Of a stretch of 64,000 bases of DNA, positions 1-8,807 are shown one piece after another. The stretch is from an uncultured Paracoccaceae bacterium (lineage in GTDB: Bacteria; Pseudomonadota; Alphaproteobacteria; Rhodobacterales; Rhodobacteraceae). Location: positions 62,001 to 126,000 of the forward strand of contig CATOSB010000012.1 of the NCBI GenBank assembly GCA_951812305.1. Direction: 5' to 3'. Positions within the stretch are counted from its first letter, which is position 1; each line of letters opens with the position of its first letter. A program made the translations under genes and the position numbers. The notes under the pieces are model-generated. The model saw only the letters and a list, made by a program, of their open reading frames with translations. It searched no databases and was not told where the DNA came from.

Positions 1-2
1 GG

Positions 3-437
3 AAATTCGGCGGGGCGGCGGAGGACTATCTGGACATACATACATGGTTCGACGCCGGCAAAGCCCATGAAGCGCTGCCGATACACCGGGCACTCCGGCA
101 TCACAGCTTCGGGATATTCGAGGCGGAGGCGGTGTTCGGCGTTTCGGTTCCGAACTCCGCAGGCCGGGATATTCCGGTGCGGTTCATCGCCGAGCAGCAT
201 GTGCGGGAGGATTGCCGCCGGATCCCGTCAGTATCGGACTGGCTGCGCGGGACCCCGATGGTGCCGTGGATGATCAACGGGGTGATCCTGCCCGATACCG
301 AGCCGGTGGGTGCCGATCCGCAAGCCGACTGGCGCAGGGCCGTGGCCGGGGGCCAGACGCTTCTGGGCCTTGCCGACTGGCTTTCCATGCAGGCGCAGCG
401 TCCGGGTGTGGAGATGGTCCGCGCCGACGCGGCGTGA
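3..437 (+). CDS. DUF6915 family protein (5' end outside window)
   Basis: An open frame runs from the left edge to a TGA at 435-437 and its start codon lies outside the window. The visible residues include HTWFDAGKAH, LRHHSFGIFEAE, PVRFIAEQHVREDCRRIP and WLRGTPMVPWM. From memory this is the layout of DUF6915, a small uncharacterised family common in proteobacterial mobile elements and phages: an N-terminal histidine-rich stretch, then a short beta segment and a helix. The function is unknown. The gene is followed at once by a strong GC hairpin and heads the accessory block of a conjugative element. Family assignment is from pattern memory, not a search. Confidence 0.7.
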   Translation, partial: KFGGAAEDYLDIHTWFDAGKAHEALPIHRALRHHSFGIFEAEAVFGVSVPNSAGRDIPVRFIAEQHVREDCRRIPSVSDWLRGTPMVPWMINGVILPDTEPVGADPQADWRRAVAGGQTLLGLADWLSMQAQRPGVEMVRADAA

Positions 438-470
438 CCTGAGGGGCGTGGCATCCCTCGCGCTCGCGAG

Positions 471-500
471 CGGGCCGCCTTTCCGGGCGGCCCGTTTGTC
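471..500 (+). terminator. Rho-independent-type terminator
   Basis: The stem CGGGCCGCC / GGCGGCCCG with a 5-nt loop is followed by TTTGTCT, 33 nt after the preceding stop codon. Confidence 0.6.
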
Positions 501-770
501 TGTGGCGTACCAGGTGCAGACGCGGTCACGATGGAAGAGGGTGCCTGTGCTCTGGTCGGGGCCTGGCCGCGTGGCCCGAGCTTGCCCTTCATGGCCCATC
601 CTGTTGTCGGCAGGGCTGACAGCGAACCGGAAAGCCCCGGTCGGGTGCCGTACCGTCCGGTCCCCTCCCCACCGGGTCGCCCGCCTCCGGCGGGGCACAC
701 GAAAGGAGCAATGTCGGCTTTGGGTCCGGGTGGTCCCGATGGGGGATCGGAGTTGGAAAGGACTGGACCC
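501..770. other. Gene-free spacer
   Basis: Positions 438-770 (333 bp) hold no convincing gene. Apart from the terminator hairpin they contain GC-rich sequence and a purine-rich stretch just before the next start. Small open frames here lack a good ribosome-binding site and have shadow-like composition. Confidence 0.5.
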
Positions 771-1118
771 ATGGAATTGTTGACGACTGAACAGCGCAAG
801 ACGCTTCTCGAAAACGGCCACAGGATGGCGGAGGAGGACATATCGTGCGCGGTGTGGCCGGTTGTGAAGCTTTTTACGCCGGATGCGGGGGCGACCTGGC
901 TTCTGGCCTGGCTGGACCCGGAGGACGGGGATGTGGCCTGGGGCTGCTGCGATCCGGGGCTGGGATGTCCCGAGATCGGGCCGGTGCGGCTTTCGGAGAT
1001 CGCGGCGGTGCGCGGCGCGCTCGGCCTGCCGGTGGAGCGGGACCTGTATTTCGAGGCGGAGATGTCGCTGAGCGATTACGCCTCTCTGGCGCGCGACCGG
1101 GGCGCGCTTGTGGCATGA
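771..1118 (+). CDS. DUF2958 domain protein
   Basis: This is a 115-residue protein. The ATG at 771 is preferred over an in-frame upstream start because the family begins with a methionine followed by LLTxEQRxxLLxNG, here MELLTTEQRKTLLENG, and a GAAAGGA ribosome-binding site lies 9 nt upstream. The motifs VVKLFTPDAGATWLL, GCCDPGLGCPEIG and LGLPVERDLYF are typical of DUF2958. The family is uncharacterised and usually sits beside antirestriction and ParB-like genes on plasmids and integrative elements, as here. The stop overlaps the next start as ATGA, which implies translational coupling. Confidence 0.85.
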   Translation: MELLTTEQRKTLLENGHRMAEEDISCAVWPVVKLFTPDAGATWLLAWLDPEDGDVAWGCCDPGLGCPEIGPVRLSEIAAVRGALGLPVERDLYFEAEMSLSDYASLARDRGALVA

Positions 1119-1378
1119 GCGCGCGGGAGGTGGTAGAACTTCTGGCCCCGGCTTACTGGGCATCGGCGCTGATCAATTGTGATCCCCTGGGCCTGGATGG
1201 CGAAGACCGCGCGCATCTGGCGACCTGCCTTGCGGACGCGGGTCTGACGGTGGGGGAGGCGGTCGATTGCAGACCTGCGGGGTTCTGCTGGCACCATGCC
1301 GCGTCAGGGATCACCGGCGGGGCGGAGTGCGCGCTTTACAGTTTTCTCGTGAACCGCACCCGCCTGCGGTCGTTCTGA
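1115..1378 (+). CDS. Small hypothetical protein coupled to DUF2958
   Basis: This is an 87-residue product. The ATG at 1115 overlaps the DUF2958 stop by 4 nt. The segment LAPAYWASALINCDPLGLDGED resembles a short family found next to DUF2958 in alphaproteobacterial plasmids (possibly DUF6926), and the C-terminal half has HHAASGITGGAECALYSFL. No catalytic motif, signal peptide or membrane segment is visible. The function is unknown. The call as a real gene rests mainly on the coupled start and the position. Confidence 0.65.
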   Translation: MSAREVVELLAPAYWASALINCDPLGLDGEDRAHLATCLADAGLTVGEAVDCRPAGFCWHHAASGITGGAECALYSFLVNRTRLRSF

Positions 1379-1436
1379 CCGGCAGCGGTCCCGGCCGCCC
1401 GGTTCGGGCGCTCTTCAAACCGTTTTGCCAACTTTG

Positions 1437-1470
1437 GCCGTCTCGCCCCGAAAGGGTGAGGCGGCTTTTT
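1437..1470 (+). terminator. Probable terminator
   Basis: GCCGTCTCGCCC pairs imperfectly (with G-U pairs) with GGGTGAGGCGGC across a GAAA-type loop, and TTTTT follows. It lies between the DUF2958 pair and the ParB-like gene. Confidence 0.5.
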
Positions 1471-1548
1471 GTCCGGGCGATCCGGGTCCGGGGGGAAAGC
1501 GTTCCCGTGGATGGTCCGGATCGGATGTCATGAAATGGAGACAATGCA

Positions 1549-3573
1549 ATGACGAAGACACAGACCTATACGGCTCTTGAGGTGGCGCTGGCGCGCCTTG
1601 AGGTTCATCCCGCCAATGTGCGCGCACAGAACGCGGCGGCCTACAGCGCGACCGGCGTTCAGGCGCTGGCGGCCAATATCCGGGAGGTGGGGCTGTTGCA
1701 GCCCTTGCTGGTGCAGGAGACCGGCAAGGCGCAGTACGGCGTGCTGGCCGGAGGCCGCCGGCTGGCGGCACTCAACCTGCTGGCCGCGGACACGGGCGCG
1801 AAAGGTTTCGGGCCACGCATGAAGGTGGCCTGCCAGCTGGTGCCGGGGGATGCGCCGGTGACGGCGGCGCTGTCGTTCTCGGAGAACGAGATGCAGGCCC
1901 CGATGGATGCGCTCGACCGGTACGAGGCGTTTGCGGCGCTCCGGGACGAAGACGGTCTCGGAGTTGCCGATATCGCGCGTCTTTTCGGGCAGACGGAACG
2001 GTCGGTACGCGAGAGCCTGCGGATCGGGCTGGTGCATGAGGACATCCGCTCCGCGCACCGGGCCGGGGAGATTTCGCTGGAGACGCTGAAGGCCTTTGCC
2101 GGGCATCCCGACCGCGCGGTGCAGGCGGAGGTGTTCGCCGCGCTTTCGGGCGAGGGGGGCCGTGTGGAGGCGTGGACGGTGAAACGGGCGCTCGGTGATC
2201 GCGGCGTGCGGCAGGGCGATGCGCTCGGGGCCTTTGTGCTGGAGGACTACCGCAAGGCCGGGGGCGGGATCGCGCCGGACCTGATCGAGGAGGACAGTGT
2301 GCTCGGCGATCCCGGTCTTGTGCAGTCTGTGCTGTCGCGGAAACTCGACGATCTGGCCGAGGAGGAGCGGGCGCGGCTCGGCATGGGCTGGGCCGAACAC
2401 CGGATTGATCCCGACCGGGAGGCGCTCTCGGCCTATGGGCGCATCTGGCCGCAGCCGGTCGACCTTGATGCGGCCACGCAGGAGCGGGTGGAGGCGCTGA
2501 CGGCAAGGCTCGACGATCTGTCGGACGCCCATGAGGCGGCAGAGGACCGGGCCGAACAGGACCGCCTGGGTGAGGAGCACGAGACCGCGCAGGCCGAAAT
2601 CGAGGCGCTGACCCATGCGTTCGAGGCTGACGAGGCGCAAGGGGCCGGTGTGATCGCTCTCTGGCAGCACGGGGGTCTGCGTCTGATGGCGGGCATGGTG
2701 CGTCCCGAGGACCGGACGGACAGGGGCCCGGCGACGGGCGGGACCGGTGCCGCGGACCGCGCCGCAGAGGAGGGTGGCCTGAAGATCTCCGCGAAGCTGG
2801 CTTCGGATATGGCCTGCGAGCGGACGCGGGCGGTGGGTCTGGCGCTGGCGCGCGATCCGGCGACCGCGCGGGTCTATGGCGACTGGCTGCTTCCGGGCAA
2901 TGTGGCGCAGGGGCTTGTGCGCCGTGCGGAACAGTCGAGCCTGCGGTTTCAGGCGGCGACCCATGCGCCGGGGCTTATCCATGAGTGCGCAAGCGTGGAG
3001 GACCCGGGCGCGGCCATTGAGGGTGAACACGGCGTGGTGGAACGGATGCTTTTTGAGCACGAGGCCGGGCTGCCGACAGGCTGGGTCGATGGTGAGGATG
3101 GTCCGGACGGGACCGCCTTTGATCGCTTCGCGGTACTCGATCCGGCGGAGCGGGAGATGCTGGTGGCATGGGCGGTGTCGCGCAGTCTGGAGCCTGTGGC
3201 GGGCGATGCGGTGCGTCCCTCGGCCCGTACGGCGGTGGAGGCGGCGGTGCTGCCGGACATCCGGACGCTCTGGACCCCGGATGCGCGGCTCTTCGGGCGT
3301 CTGACGAAGCCTGACCTCCTGCGCATCCTGCGCGACGATCTGGGGCTTGGCCAGAAGGCGGATACGCTGGCCAAGGCGAAGAAGTCGGAGATCGTGGAGA
3401 AGCTGGCCGCGCTCTTTGCCGCACCGGATGCCACGCTGAGCGACGAGCAGCGGGCGGCCATCGCCCGCTGGTGCCCGCCGGGCATGGCGACGGAAGTGCC
3501 GGAGCGCGGTCAGGAAGAGGTCGGGGAGGGTGATTGCGCGGAGACGGCCATTGAGGCCTCCCTGGCGGCCTGA
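1549..3573 (+). CDS. ParB/Spo0J-like plasmid protein (long form)
   Basis: This is a 674-residue protein with ATG at 1549 and GGAGAC upstream. Residues about 10-110 form a ParB N-terminal domain, with GVLAGGRRLAAL near residue 65 standing for the usual GERR box. A helix-turn-helix region follows around 140-165 (VADIARLFGQTERSVRESL). The rest is a long, acidic, helix-rich extension without an obvious catalytic motif. Chromosomal ParB is about 300 residues. This doubled length is typical of ParB-like proteins carried alone, without ParA, on alphaproteobacterial mobile elements. It probably binds element DNA for maintenance or regulation, but the centromere role is not shown because no parA or parS is visible. 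Confidence 0.85.
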   Translation: MTKTQTYTALEVALARLEVHPANVRAQNAAAYSATGVQALAANIREVGLLQPLLVQETGKAQYGVLAGGRRLAALNLLAADTGAKGFGPRMKVACQLVPGDAPVTAALSFSENEMQAPMDALDRYEAFAALRDEDGLGVADIARLFGQTERSVRESLRIGLVHEDIRSAHRAGEISLETLKAFAGHPDRAVQAEVFAALSGEGGRVEAWTVKRALGDRGVRQGDALGAFVLEDYRKAGGGIAPDLIEEDSVLGDPGLVQSVLSRKLDDLAEEERARLGMGWAEHRIDPDREALSAYGRIWPQPVDLDAATQERVEALTARLDDLSDAHEAAEDRAEQDRLGEEHETAQAEIEALTHAFEADEAQGAGVIALWQHGGLRLMAGMVRPEDRTDRGPATGGTGAADRAAEEGGLKISAKLASDMACERTRAVGLALARDPATARVYGDWLLPGNVAQGLVRRAEQSSLRFQAATHAPGLIHECASVEDPGAAIEGEHGVVERMLFEHEAGLPTGWVDGEDGPDGTAFDRFAVLDPAEREMLVAWAVSRSLEPVAGDAVRPSARTAVEAAVLPDIRTLWTPDARLFGRLTKPDLLRILRDDLGLGQKADTLAKAKKSEIVEKLAALFAAPDATLSDEQRAAIARWCPPGMATEVPERGQEEVGEGDCAETAIEASLAA

Positions 3574-3588
3574 GCGCGTCGCTCCCTG

Positions 3589-3618
3589 CGCCGTCCCCGG
3601 ATCCGGGGGCGGCGTTTT
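3589..3618 (+). terminator. Rho-independent-type terminator
   Basis: The stem CGCCG-CCCC / GGGG-CGGCG with a short loop is followed by TTTT. The same hairpin design recurs at 4628 and 7832, each after a gene of this block. Confidence 0.6.
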
Positions 3619-3693
3619 CCACGGGCCGCAGGCCATTGGAGGGGAAGGGGTCTTTGGAAGGGGTGATTCCGGCCAGACTGAAAGGACAGACCT

Positions 3694-4599
3694 ATGGCGA
3701 AGACAAAATCCGACATTTACGGCCCCGATATTTACACCCGGGTGACAGATGCGATCCTTGCGCATCTCGAGGCGGGGGTGATGCCCTGGCGCAAGCCCTG
3801 GGACGATGGCCGCGCGGCCCGGCTGCCCGTGCGGGTCACGGGTGAGCCCTATCGCGGCATCAATGTGCTGCTGTTGTGGCAGGCGTCGCTGGCGCGGGGC
3901 TATGTCTCGCCGAACTGGATGACCTATGCGCAGGCGATCAGGCTCGGCGGGCAGGTGCGGCGGGGCGAGACCAGCGTGCGGGTGGTCAAATACGGGACGG
4001 TGAGACGGGCGGCTCCCGAGGGAGAGGACGGGGCGGAGGATGGACCCACCTTTGGCTATCTGCGGTCTTACGCTGTCTTCAACGTGGGACAGATCGACGG
4101 TCTGGATGCGGCGTGGTCTGCCGCTCCGCCGCCGCTGCGCGATTACGGGACAGAGGCGGATGCGGGGTTTCCGGAGTGGTTCGGCCGCACCGGGCTGAAG
4201 CTGCGGACGCGCGATGCGGGGCGGGCCTGTTACGATATAGCCGCGGACTGCATCGAGATGCCGCCGGTACGGCGGTTCGAGAGCCGGGAGGCCCACGCGG
4301 GAACGCTTCTTCATGAGACGTGTCATGCCACAGGGGCGAAATCGCGGCTGGACCGACCGTTCGGAACGGGCTTTGGCGATGTGGACTATGCACGCGAGGA
4401 GATGGTGGCCGAGCTCGGATCCGCCATGGTGGGAGCGCAGCTGGGCATCGCGCCGCAGTTCGAGGCCAATGCCGCTTACCTTCAGCACTGGATCGACATT
4501 CTGAAGAGCGATACCCGGGCCATCGTGCGGGCGGCCTCGGCGGCGCAGAAGGCGGCGGACTGGCTGATCGGAAAGGCGGGGCTCCCGGACGCGGCCTGA
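3694..4599 (+). CDS. ArdC-like antirestriction / zincin metallopeptidase
   Basis: This is a 301-residue protein with ATG at 3694 after AAAGGACAG. The N-terminal half matches the ssDNA-binding ArdC_N fold (YTRVTDAILAHLEAGVMPWRKPW, then YRGINVLLLW and YVSPNWMTYAQA). The C-terminal half is a zinc metallopeptidase-like domain with HETCH at residues 207-211 and a downstream MVAELGSAM glutamate segment, so the HExxH ligands look intact. Known ArdC proteins protect incoming plasmid DNA from host restriction during conjugation. The place between the ParB-like and other transfer-associated genes fits that job. The family call is strong; activity is inferred. Confidence 0.88.
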   Translation: MAKTKSDIYGPDIYTRVTDAILAHLEAGVMPWRKPWDDGRAARLPVRVTGEPYRGINVLLLWQASLARGYVSPNWMTYAQAIRLGGQVRRGETSVRVVKYGTVRRAAPEGEDGAEDGPTFGYLRSYAVFNVGQIDGLDAAWSAAPPPLRDYGTEADAGFPEWFGRTGLKLRTRDAGRACYDIAADCIEMPPVRRFESREAHAGTLLHETCHATGAKSRLDRPFGTGFGDVDYAREEMVAELGSAMVGAQLGIAPQFEANAAYLQHWIDILKSDTRAIVRAASAAQKAADWLIGKAGLPDAA

Positions 4600-4627
4600 A
4601 ACACCCCGATCCGAGACTCCCGGCGCG

Positions 4628-4656
4628 CGCCGCCCCTGTTCCGGGGGCGGCGTTTT
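4628..4656 (+). terminator. Rho-independent-type terminator
   Basis: The stem CGCCGCCCC / GGGGCGGCG encloses a 6-nt loop and is followed by TTTT, 28 nt after the ardC-like stop. Confidence 0.65.
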
Positions 4657-4776
4657 GCGTGGCCCGGAGGAAAGGCGCGCCGTCCCGCGCGTCCGTCATC
4701 CCGCGCGTCCTTGTCGGAGGCGGCGCGCCCGCGCTATGCTTCCGGGGCAATCGTGACAGGGAGGGGATGTCCCCTG

Positions 4777-5067
4777 ATGTTTCCCAGGCGCAGATCCCGG
4801 ACGGAGCGGGCGGCGACGAAGACGCCGCTGCCGCCGGTCGTTCCGGCGAGCGACATGCCTCGGCTGCGGGTTGACGGGTTGCGGCTCGATGCGCTCGACT
4901 GCGCTTTCCTGCAACTGGTATGCGATTGCGGGCATGTGGGGGAGGTACCGGTCGCGCCGTTGATCCGCCGCCATGGCCGCGCGGTACGGGTGCGCGATGC
5001 GCTCGGGGCGGTGCGCTGTTCGCGCTGCAATGAGCGGGCGATCCGCAGGGTTTTTGCGGGCTGCTGA
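4777..5067 (+). CDS. Small hypothetical protein with CxC...CxxC pattern
   Basis: This is a 96-residue basic protein. ATG 4777 is chosen because GGGAGGGG lies about 10 nt upstream; an in-frame start 66 nt earlier lacks such a site. The mid-part RLRVDGLRLDALDCAFLQLVCDCGHVGEVPV and the C-terminal CSRCNERAIRRVFAGC together hold CDCGH and CSRC. This spacing could bind zinc as a ribbon, but that is inference. No family is recognised. Similar small proteins occur beside ArdC in alphaproteobacterial elements. Confidence 0.55.
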   Translation: MFPRRRSRTERAATKTPLPPVVPASDMPRLRVDGLRLDALDCAFLQLVCDCGHVGEVPVAPLIRRHGRAVRVRDALGAVRCSRCNERAIRRVFAGC

Positions 5068-5654
5068 ACGGAACGGGTTCGCCGGAGAGGGAAGCGCGGC
5101 GGTGCCGCGCTCGCAGCGGATTCGGGCTAGCGCCGAACGCCCTGCGGAGCAGCCGTACCGGCCATTGAGGCCGGTACGGTTGCTGCCTCGATGCCCGGAC
5201 ACCGATCAGGCGTTGGCGCGGGGTGGGACGGGCCGCGCGGGGGCCGAGCAGGTCTGCGGCGGCTGGCGGGGCCGGATTGCGCGCCGGTCGCCCGTCTTCG
5301 CCGGGCCTCTCTCTGCTTCATCCGTCCCCGGCACCCGGCCTCGCCCTTTGCCTGTCCCTGTCGCGCGCCCCTGCGGTGGGGCACACACACACGATTGGTC
5401 AGCATACCTTGCAGGTGGCCCTCCAAAGCACGCCCGCGTCAAGGATCACAAAATTTTGCGGCGAGGATGGCGCTGGCGGGCAGGGGGTCACCCGTCGGTG
5501 AGCTTGCGCATGGGTTGCTGTCCCGCGCGGCAAATTTTTGCGCCCGGGCGAAGCCCGGCACCTTCGGTGTCCCTGACCCCGGCGCCCTTTGGGGGGCGGG
5601 AGCCTCGCACGCTGCCCGCAATGGTGCGTGTGGCGCTTGCGAGAGGAGTATCCC
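5068..5654. other. Long gene-free region with a dyad
   Basis: No supported gene lies in these 587 bp. The notable structure is at about 5448-5545: CAAAATTTTGCGGCG and, about 90 nt later, CGCGGCAAATTTTTGCGC, which are approximate inverted copies in otherwise very GC-rich DNA. A CACCTTCGGTG hairpin follows. This could be a structured leader, a small RNA or a protein-binding region ahead of the DUF2493 gene; nothing in the sequence decides between them. Confidence 0.4.
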
Positions 5655-6551
5655 ATGCTGGATGTATACGAGACAATTGAGACTTTCGGGCTGTCGGAAA
5701 GCCTTGCCGATCTGCCGATCCCCGACGATGACGCATTGCGCGACCGGATCGTGCGCGAGGCGTTCGAGAGTTTTCTGGGCGGGTTGCAGGGCACCGGGCT
5801 TCACGGCGAGATCGAGCCGCTGGCCCATGGGCTGGCGACGCTGTTCCATCGCCGGAAGGGTGCGATGGCCACTGTTCTTGATCGGGCCACGGACACGATC
5901 CGGGGTCTGGTGCGGACCGCCGATGGCTCGGAGGTGCTGGAAATGCAGATGGAAGAGGCGCAGCGTGTCGCAGAGCAGGCGCGCGACCGTCTGGACGCGC
6001 TGGAGGTGATGGCCGAGGCGGCGGCGCGGTGTTACGAGATCGAGACCGGCCGGGCGTATCTGCCACCTGCCGGGGGTCGCAGCGGCCGGGATGCCCGCCA
6101 GACGGGGGTGCTCTTCGAGGCGAAGGCCTGGATCGAGGCGCATGAGCGGCAGGAGGCGGAGCGCTTCCGGGTCGAGGGCCGACCGCTGGCGGTGGCAGGT
6201 GCGCGGGACTGGATTGACCACGCGCGGGTCTGGGATGTGCTTGACCGCTGCCGGACGCGCTACCGTGAGGCGCATGGCGAGGAGGTTATCCTCTATCACA
6301 AGGGCGACCGGAAGGGGGTGGATGCGATTGCGTCGGGCTGGGCGCGGTCGCGGCAGGTGAGCCAGGTGGTGTTTCGTCCGAACTGGTCGGCTTTTGGCAA
6401 GCGGGCGGGGTTCCGGGCGATTGACGACATGTTCGCCACGCCGAAGCCTCTGGGGGGTGTTGTGATCTTCGGGGTGACGGGGATCGCGCTCAATCTGGCG
6501 GAGAAGGCGGAGGCGAAACGCATTGCGGTGATGCGGGTGCGCGCCGGCTGA
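5655..6551 (+). CDS. DUF2493 (SLOG/YAcAr-like) domain protein
   Basis: This is a 298-residue protein. ATG 5655 follows a perfect GAGAGGAG ribosome-binding site and discards a spurious N-terminal extension. Residues 1-190 are mostly helical with no family known to me. The C-terminal part carries VWDVLDRCRTRY, VILYHKGDRKGVDAIASGWA and GGVVIFGVTGIALNLAEKAEA, the Rossmann-like nucleotide-binding pattern of DUF2493/SLOG proteins. That superfamily is thought to bind nucleotides or nucleotide-derived ligands. The exact role on mobile elements is unknown. It is a regular companion of ArdC and DUF2958 in this gene block. Confidence 0.8.
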   Translation: MLDVYETIETFGLSESLADLPIPDDDALRDRIVREAFESFLGGLQGTGLHGEIEPLAHGLATLFHRRKGAMATVLDRATDTIRGLVRTADGSEVLEMQMEEAQRVAEQARDRLDALEVMAEAAARCYEIETGRAYLPPAGGRSGRDARQTGVLFEAKAWIEAHERQEAERFRVEGRPLAVAGARDWIDHARVWDVLDRCRTRYREAHGEEVILYHKGDRKGVDAIASGWARSRQVSQVVFRPNWSAFGKRAGFRAIDDMFATPKPLGGVVIFGVTGIALNLAEKAEAKRIAVMRVRAG

Positions 6552-7015
6552 GGCGCTCGGACTGTGGCTCCGGTCCTGCGGGACCGGGGCCGCTTGCCGC
6601 GGGCGGCGGCTTCTGGCCGCCCCCGTCTGCCCCTTCCGATCCCGCCGGTCTGAATCTGGACGGTCTGCGGCCCCGCTCAGGGCCACGGGGCGTTCCGGGT
6701 TGTGATCCTGCGGGCTGGCCTGCCGCGCGGTCTCTGCCCATGCCGCTCTCAAAGCGCGCGCCCAACCGGATGCGGGCGGTGGTCCTGTCCGGTGACAGGA
6801 GCCGTGGGGATGTGCCGTATGCGGCCCCTGTCCTCCGTGGCGCTGGTTTCCTCGAGATGGGGTGTCGCGGGGCGCGGCCCCGGGGTGCGGTCGCCTTTGG
6901 CTCCCCAAGCGGAAATACGGTTTCCGCACGCGGACCCTCCGCATTTCAGCTTGCCCCGGGGCCTCGTTCGCCCCGCGCCCTTGCCCCCATCGAAACCAGA
7001 GCCACGGAGGACAAC
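6552..7015. other. Gene-free region
   Basis: These 464 bp contain no credible coding frame. A small hairpin around GCTCCTGTC/GACAGGA (near 6788-6803) is visible. The stretch may be a leader or spacer for the following small gene. Confidence 0.4.
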
Positions 7016-7234
7016 ATGGCAAATCACTACACAATCACCGCACCGGTCAAGTCGAAGGACGGCAAGACCCGCTACCCCCGGGTGGGAGCGCTCTTCGAGA
7101 ACCACAACCGGGAGACCGGCGAGGTGTTCTACACGATCAAGCTCGACTTCCCGGTGGGCGTGACCGAGCTTGTCGCCTTCCCGCCGAAGCCGAAGGAGAA
7201 CGGCGAGAACGGCGAGAACGGGGACACGGAGTGA
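7016..7234 (+). CDS. Small hypothetical protein
   Basis: This is a 72-residue protein. ATG 7016 lies 5 nt after ACGGAGG. The body HYTITAPVKSKDGKTRYPRVGALFENHN is followed by a beta-like VFYTIKLDFPVGVTELVAFPP, then a low-complexity GENGENGDTE tail. The pattern resembles short single-domain proteins encoded between DUF2493 and relaxase genes in Rhodobacterales plasmids. The function is unknown. The strong ribosome-binding site and the abrupt change to coding composition support a real gene. Confidence 0.65.
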   Translation: MANHYTITAPVKSKDGKTRYPRVGALFENHNRETGEVFYTIKLDFPVGVTELVAFPPKPKENGENGENGDTE

Positions 7235-7419
7235 TCGACGATCCGGCAAAACCGGCGGAGGCTCCAAAGGAGCCCCGGGACAGCAGGGGCGGCCATGGGC
7301 CGCCCCGACCGGCTTTGCCGGTTGGCGCGCAGGCGCGCCCTTCCATCACAAGGATGATGTGGGATGATGTGCAGAGAGGCTGGCGCAGAATCGGAAACGG
7401 ATGTAGGAAAGGAAGAGAG

Positions 7420-7809
7420 ATGGCACATGCACTGCAAATAGACACTTTGGCGTTTTCGAAGAAGCTGCGCGAGGCGGGGGCCGACGAGGGTCTTGCCGAA
7501 GCTATTGTCGAGGGGCTGACAGCAGCGGACACTTCCGAACTGGCGACCAAAGGCGATCTGGCCGAGGTGAAGACGGAGCTTGTCGAGAAGATCGCGCAGG
7601 TTGATACCAGAATTGCCGAGGTGAAGGGTCAGGTCCAGGCGGTTGCCGACAAGCTGGATGGTATGGCGACGAAGGTTGATAACAGAATCGCCGAGGTCCG
7701 CACGGAGATCGCGCAGTCCGCGAACCGGGCCATTTACACGCTGGGGGGTCTTGTGGGCATTCTTTTTGTCCTTGATCGGATCATCCCGCTGTTCGGTGTC
7801 GGGAACTGA
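7420..7809 (+). CDS. Coiled-coil membrane-anchored protein (DUF1640-like)
   Basis: This is a 129-residue product. ATG 7420 is preceded by AAAGGAAGAGAG. The N-terminus IDTLAFSKKLREAGADEGLAEAIVE is followed by a heptad-rich segment (about 40-95) with repeated KxxVxxxIAEV units. A single hydrophobic helix, TLGGLVGILFVLDRIIPLF, lies at the C-terminus. This is the architecture of DUF1640/CCDC90-like proteins: a coiled coil with a C-terminal membrane anchor. Bacterial members are common on mobile DNA but have no proven role. A terminator hairpin follows. Confidence 0.75.
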   Translation: MAHALQIDTLAFSKKLREAGADEGLAEAIVEGLTAADTSELATKGDLAEVKTELVEKIAQVDTRIAEVKGQVQAVADKLDGMATKVDNRIAEVRTEIAQSANRAIYTLGGLVGILFVLDRIIPLFGVGN

Positions 7810-7831
7810 CGCTCCCCCCATTTCTACATTC

Positions 7832-7863
7832 AAAACGCCGTCCCTCCGGGGGCGGCGTTTTTG
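7832..7863 (+). terminator. Rho-independent-type terminator
   Basis: AACGCCG-CCC pairs with GGG-CGGCGTT across TCCG, and a run of T follows. It ends the + strand accessory block. Confidence 0.7.
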
Positions 7864-7931
7864 TTTACGCGCCGAGCCGGTCGCGTTTCAGGATTGCCGG
7901 GCGGGGACAGCGTCCAGTTGTGGCCCCTGGC

Positions 7932-8174
7932 TCAGGCCGACTCCGGTCCGGTGCAATGCCGGTTATGCTGTTCCAGCAAGGTTGCGATATCGAGGCGTTT
8001 GCGTTTGGCGGTCTGGACGAGATCGAGGAGCGCGCGCAACTCCTGGGTCTCGATGCCTGTGAGCCAGTGCAGATCGTTGGCGCTGATCCTTGCAAGCAGC
8101 CTCTGCATCATGGGCAGATGACCGACGCCGACCTTGCGCTTGTACGGAGAGAGCGGGTTGTTTGGCTTTGGCAT
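7932..8174 (-). CDS. Small hypothetical protein upstream of the transfer region
   Basis: This is an 80-residue protein that is mostly helical and basic in its first third (MPKPNNPLSPYKRKVG), then has LARISANDLHWLTGIETQELRALLDLVQTAKRKRLDIATLLEQH. The composition is clearly protein-like and it is the only reasonable frame on either strand here. It is transcribed away from the relaxase gene, from which it is separated by the C-rich repeat region. I do not recognise a family. A small auxiliary mobilisation or regulatory protein is possible but unsupported by any motif. Confidence 0.55.
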   Translation of the reverse strand: MPKPNNPLSPYKRKVGVGHLPMMQRLLARISANDLHWLTGIETQELRALLDLVQTAKRKRLDIATLLEQHNRHCTGPESA

Positions 8175-8807
8175 TGATCCGGTCCTTTCGGGTTCGTGCC
8201 GAGTGTATGATCTGCGGCATCAGGCCCGCACCCGTTCTGCGCCCTGAACGCTCCCCCGGAGCGTTCACCCCCTTCGGTGGTTCGGCTTGAACTCCATCGA
8301 CGCGGACCTTAGCGCATTTCCCTTTTTTTGCCAATCCTGCAAAATCGCCGAAAGCACCTGATCCGGGAGAGACCGGCACTCCCGCAGGATCGCACCGTTC
8401 GACCAGTTTCGGCCCGTGTTTCCCTCCCCCGGTCCCTCCGCGATTCGTCCTGCGATCCCCCGTATTGCGATCTTCCCCGAGCGGAACCGGGGAAATTCTC
8501 CGGCGTCCCCCTGTTCCCCGGCGTCCCCTTCCGAGGGGCGAACCGTCCATGAGGGAACCCCCCGTATCTCCCTCCTTTCCGCCGTCTCGTCCCCGGTGTT
8601 CCCCCTTTCCCCCGCTTCGCCCAAGAGGGAAACCCAATCCCCTCCCCTTTCCCTCCTGACCTAACCCGTTGTTCCCCTTGAGAGATTGCCGCTCCCCTCC
8701 CGGTTTCCCCACCCCTCACATCTTCCCCTGCGCCGGAAAACGGGCCTCCCGAGGGGAACCCTGGGGAAAAGGCCCCTGATCCGGGACAACAGGGAAAGGC
8801 ACGATTA
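8175..8807. other. C-rich repeat region before the relaxase gene (candidate oriT/oriV)
   Basis: No gene lies in this stretch. From about 8300 to 8780 the + strand is strongly pyrimidine-biased and carries about ten TTCCCC or GGGGAA hexamers (for example near 8472, 8486, 8511, 8600, 8671, 8703, 8721, 8754 and 8762). Base use differs sharply from the flanking genes. Regions just upstream of MOBQ/TraA relaxase genes often hold the transfer origin. No known nic consensus was recognised, so oriT or a replication origin remains inference. Confidence 0.4.

Noticed and set aside
1528..4488. 986-residue open frame on the - strand
   Set aside because: It lies wholly antisense to the ParB-like and ArdC-like genes, is rich in R, P and H, and has no family features. 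It is a shadow of high-GC codon use.
8290..8780. CRISPR array
   Set aside because: The repeated units are hexamers with irregular spacing, not 24-40-bp repeats with uniform spacers, and no cas gene is present.
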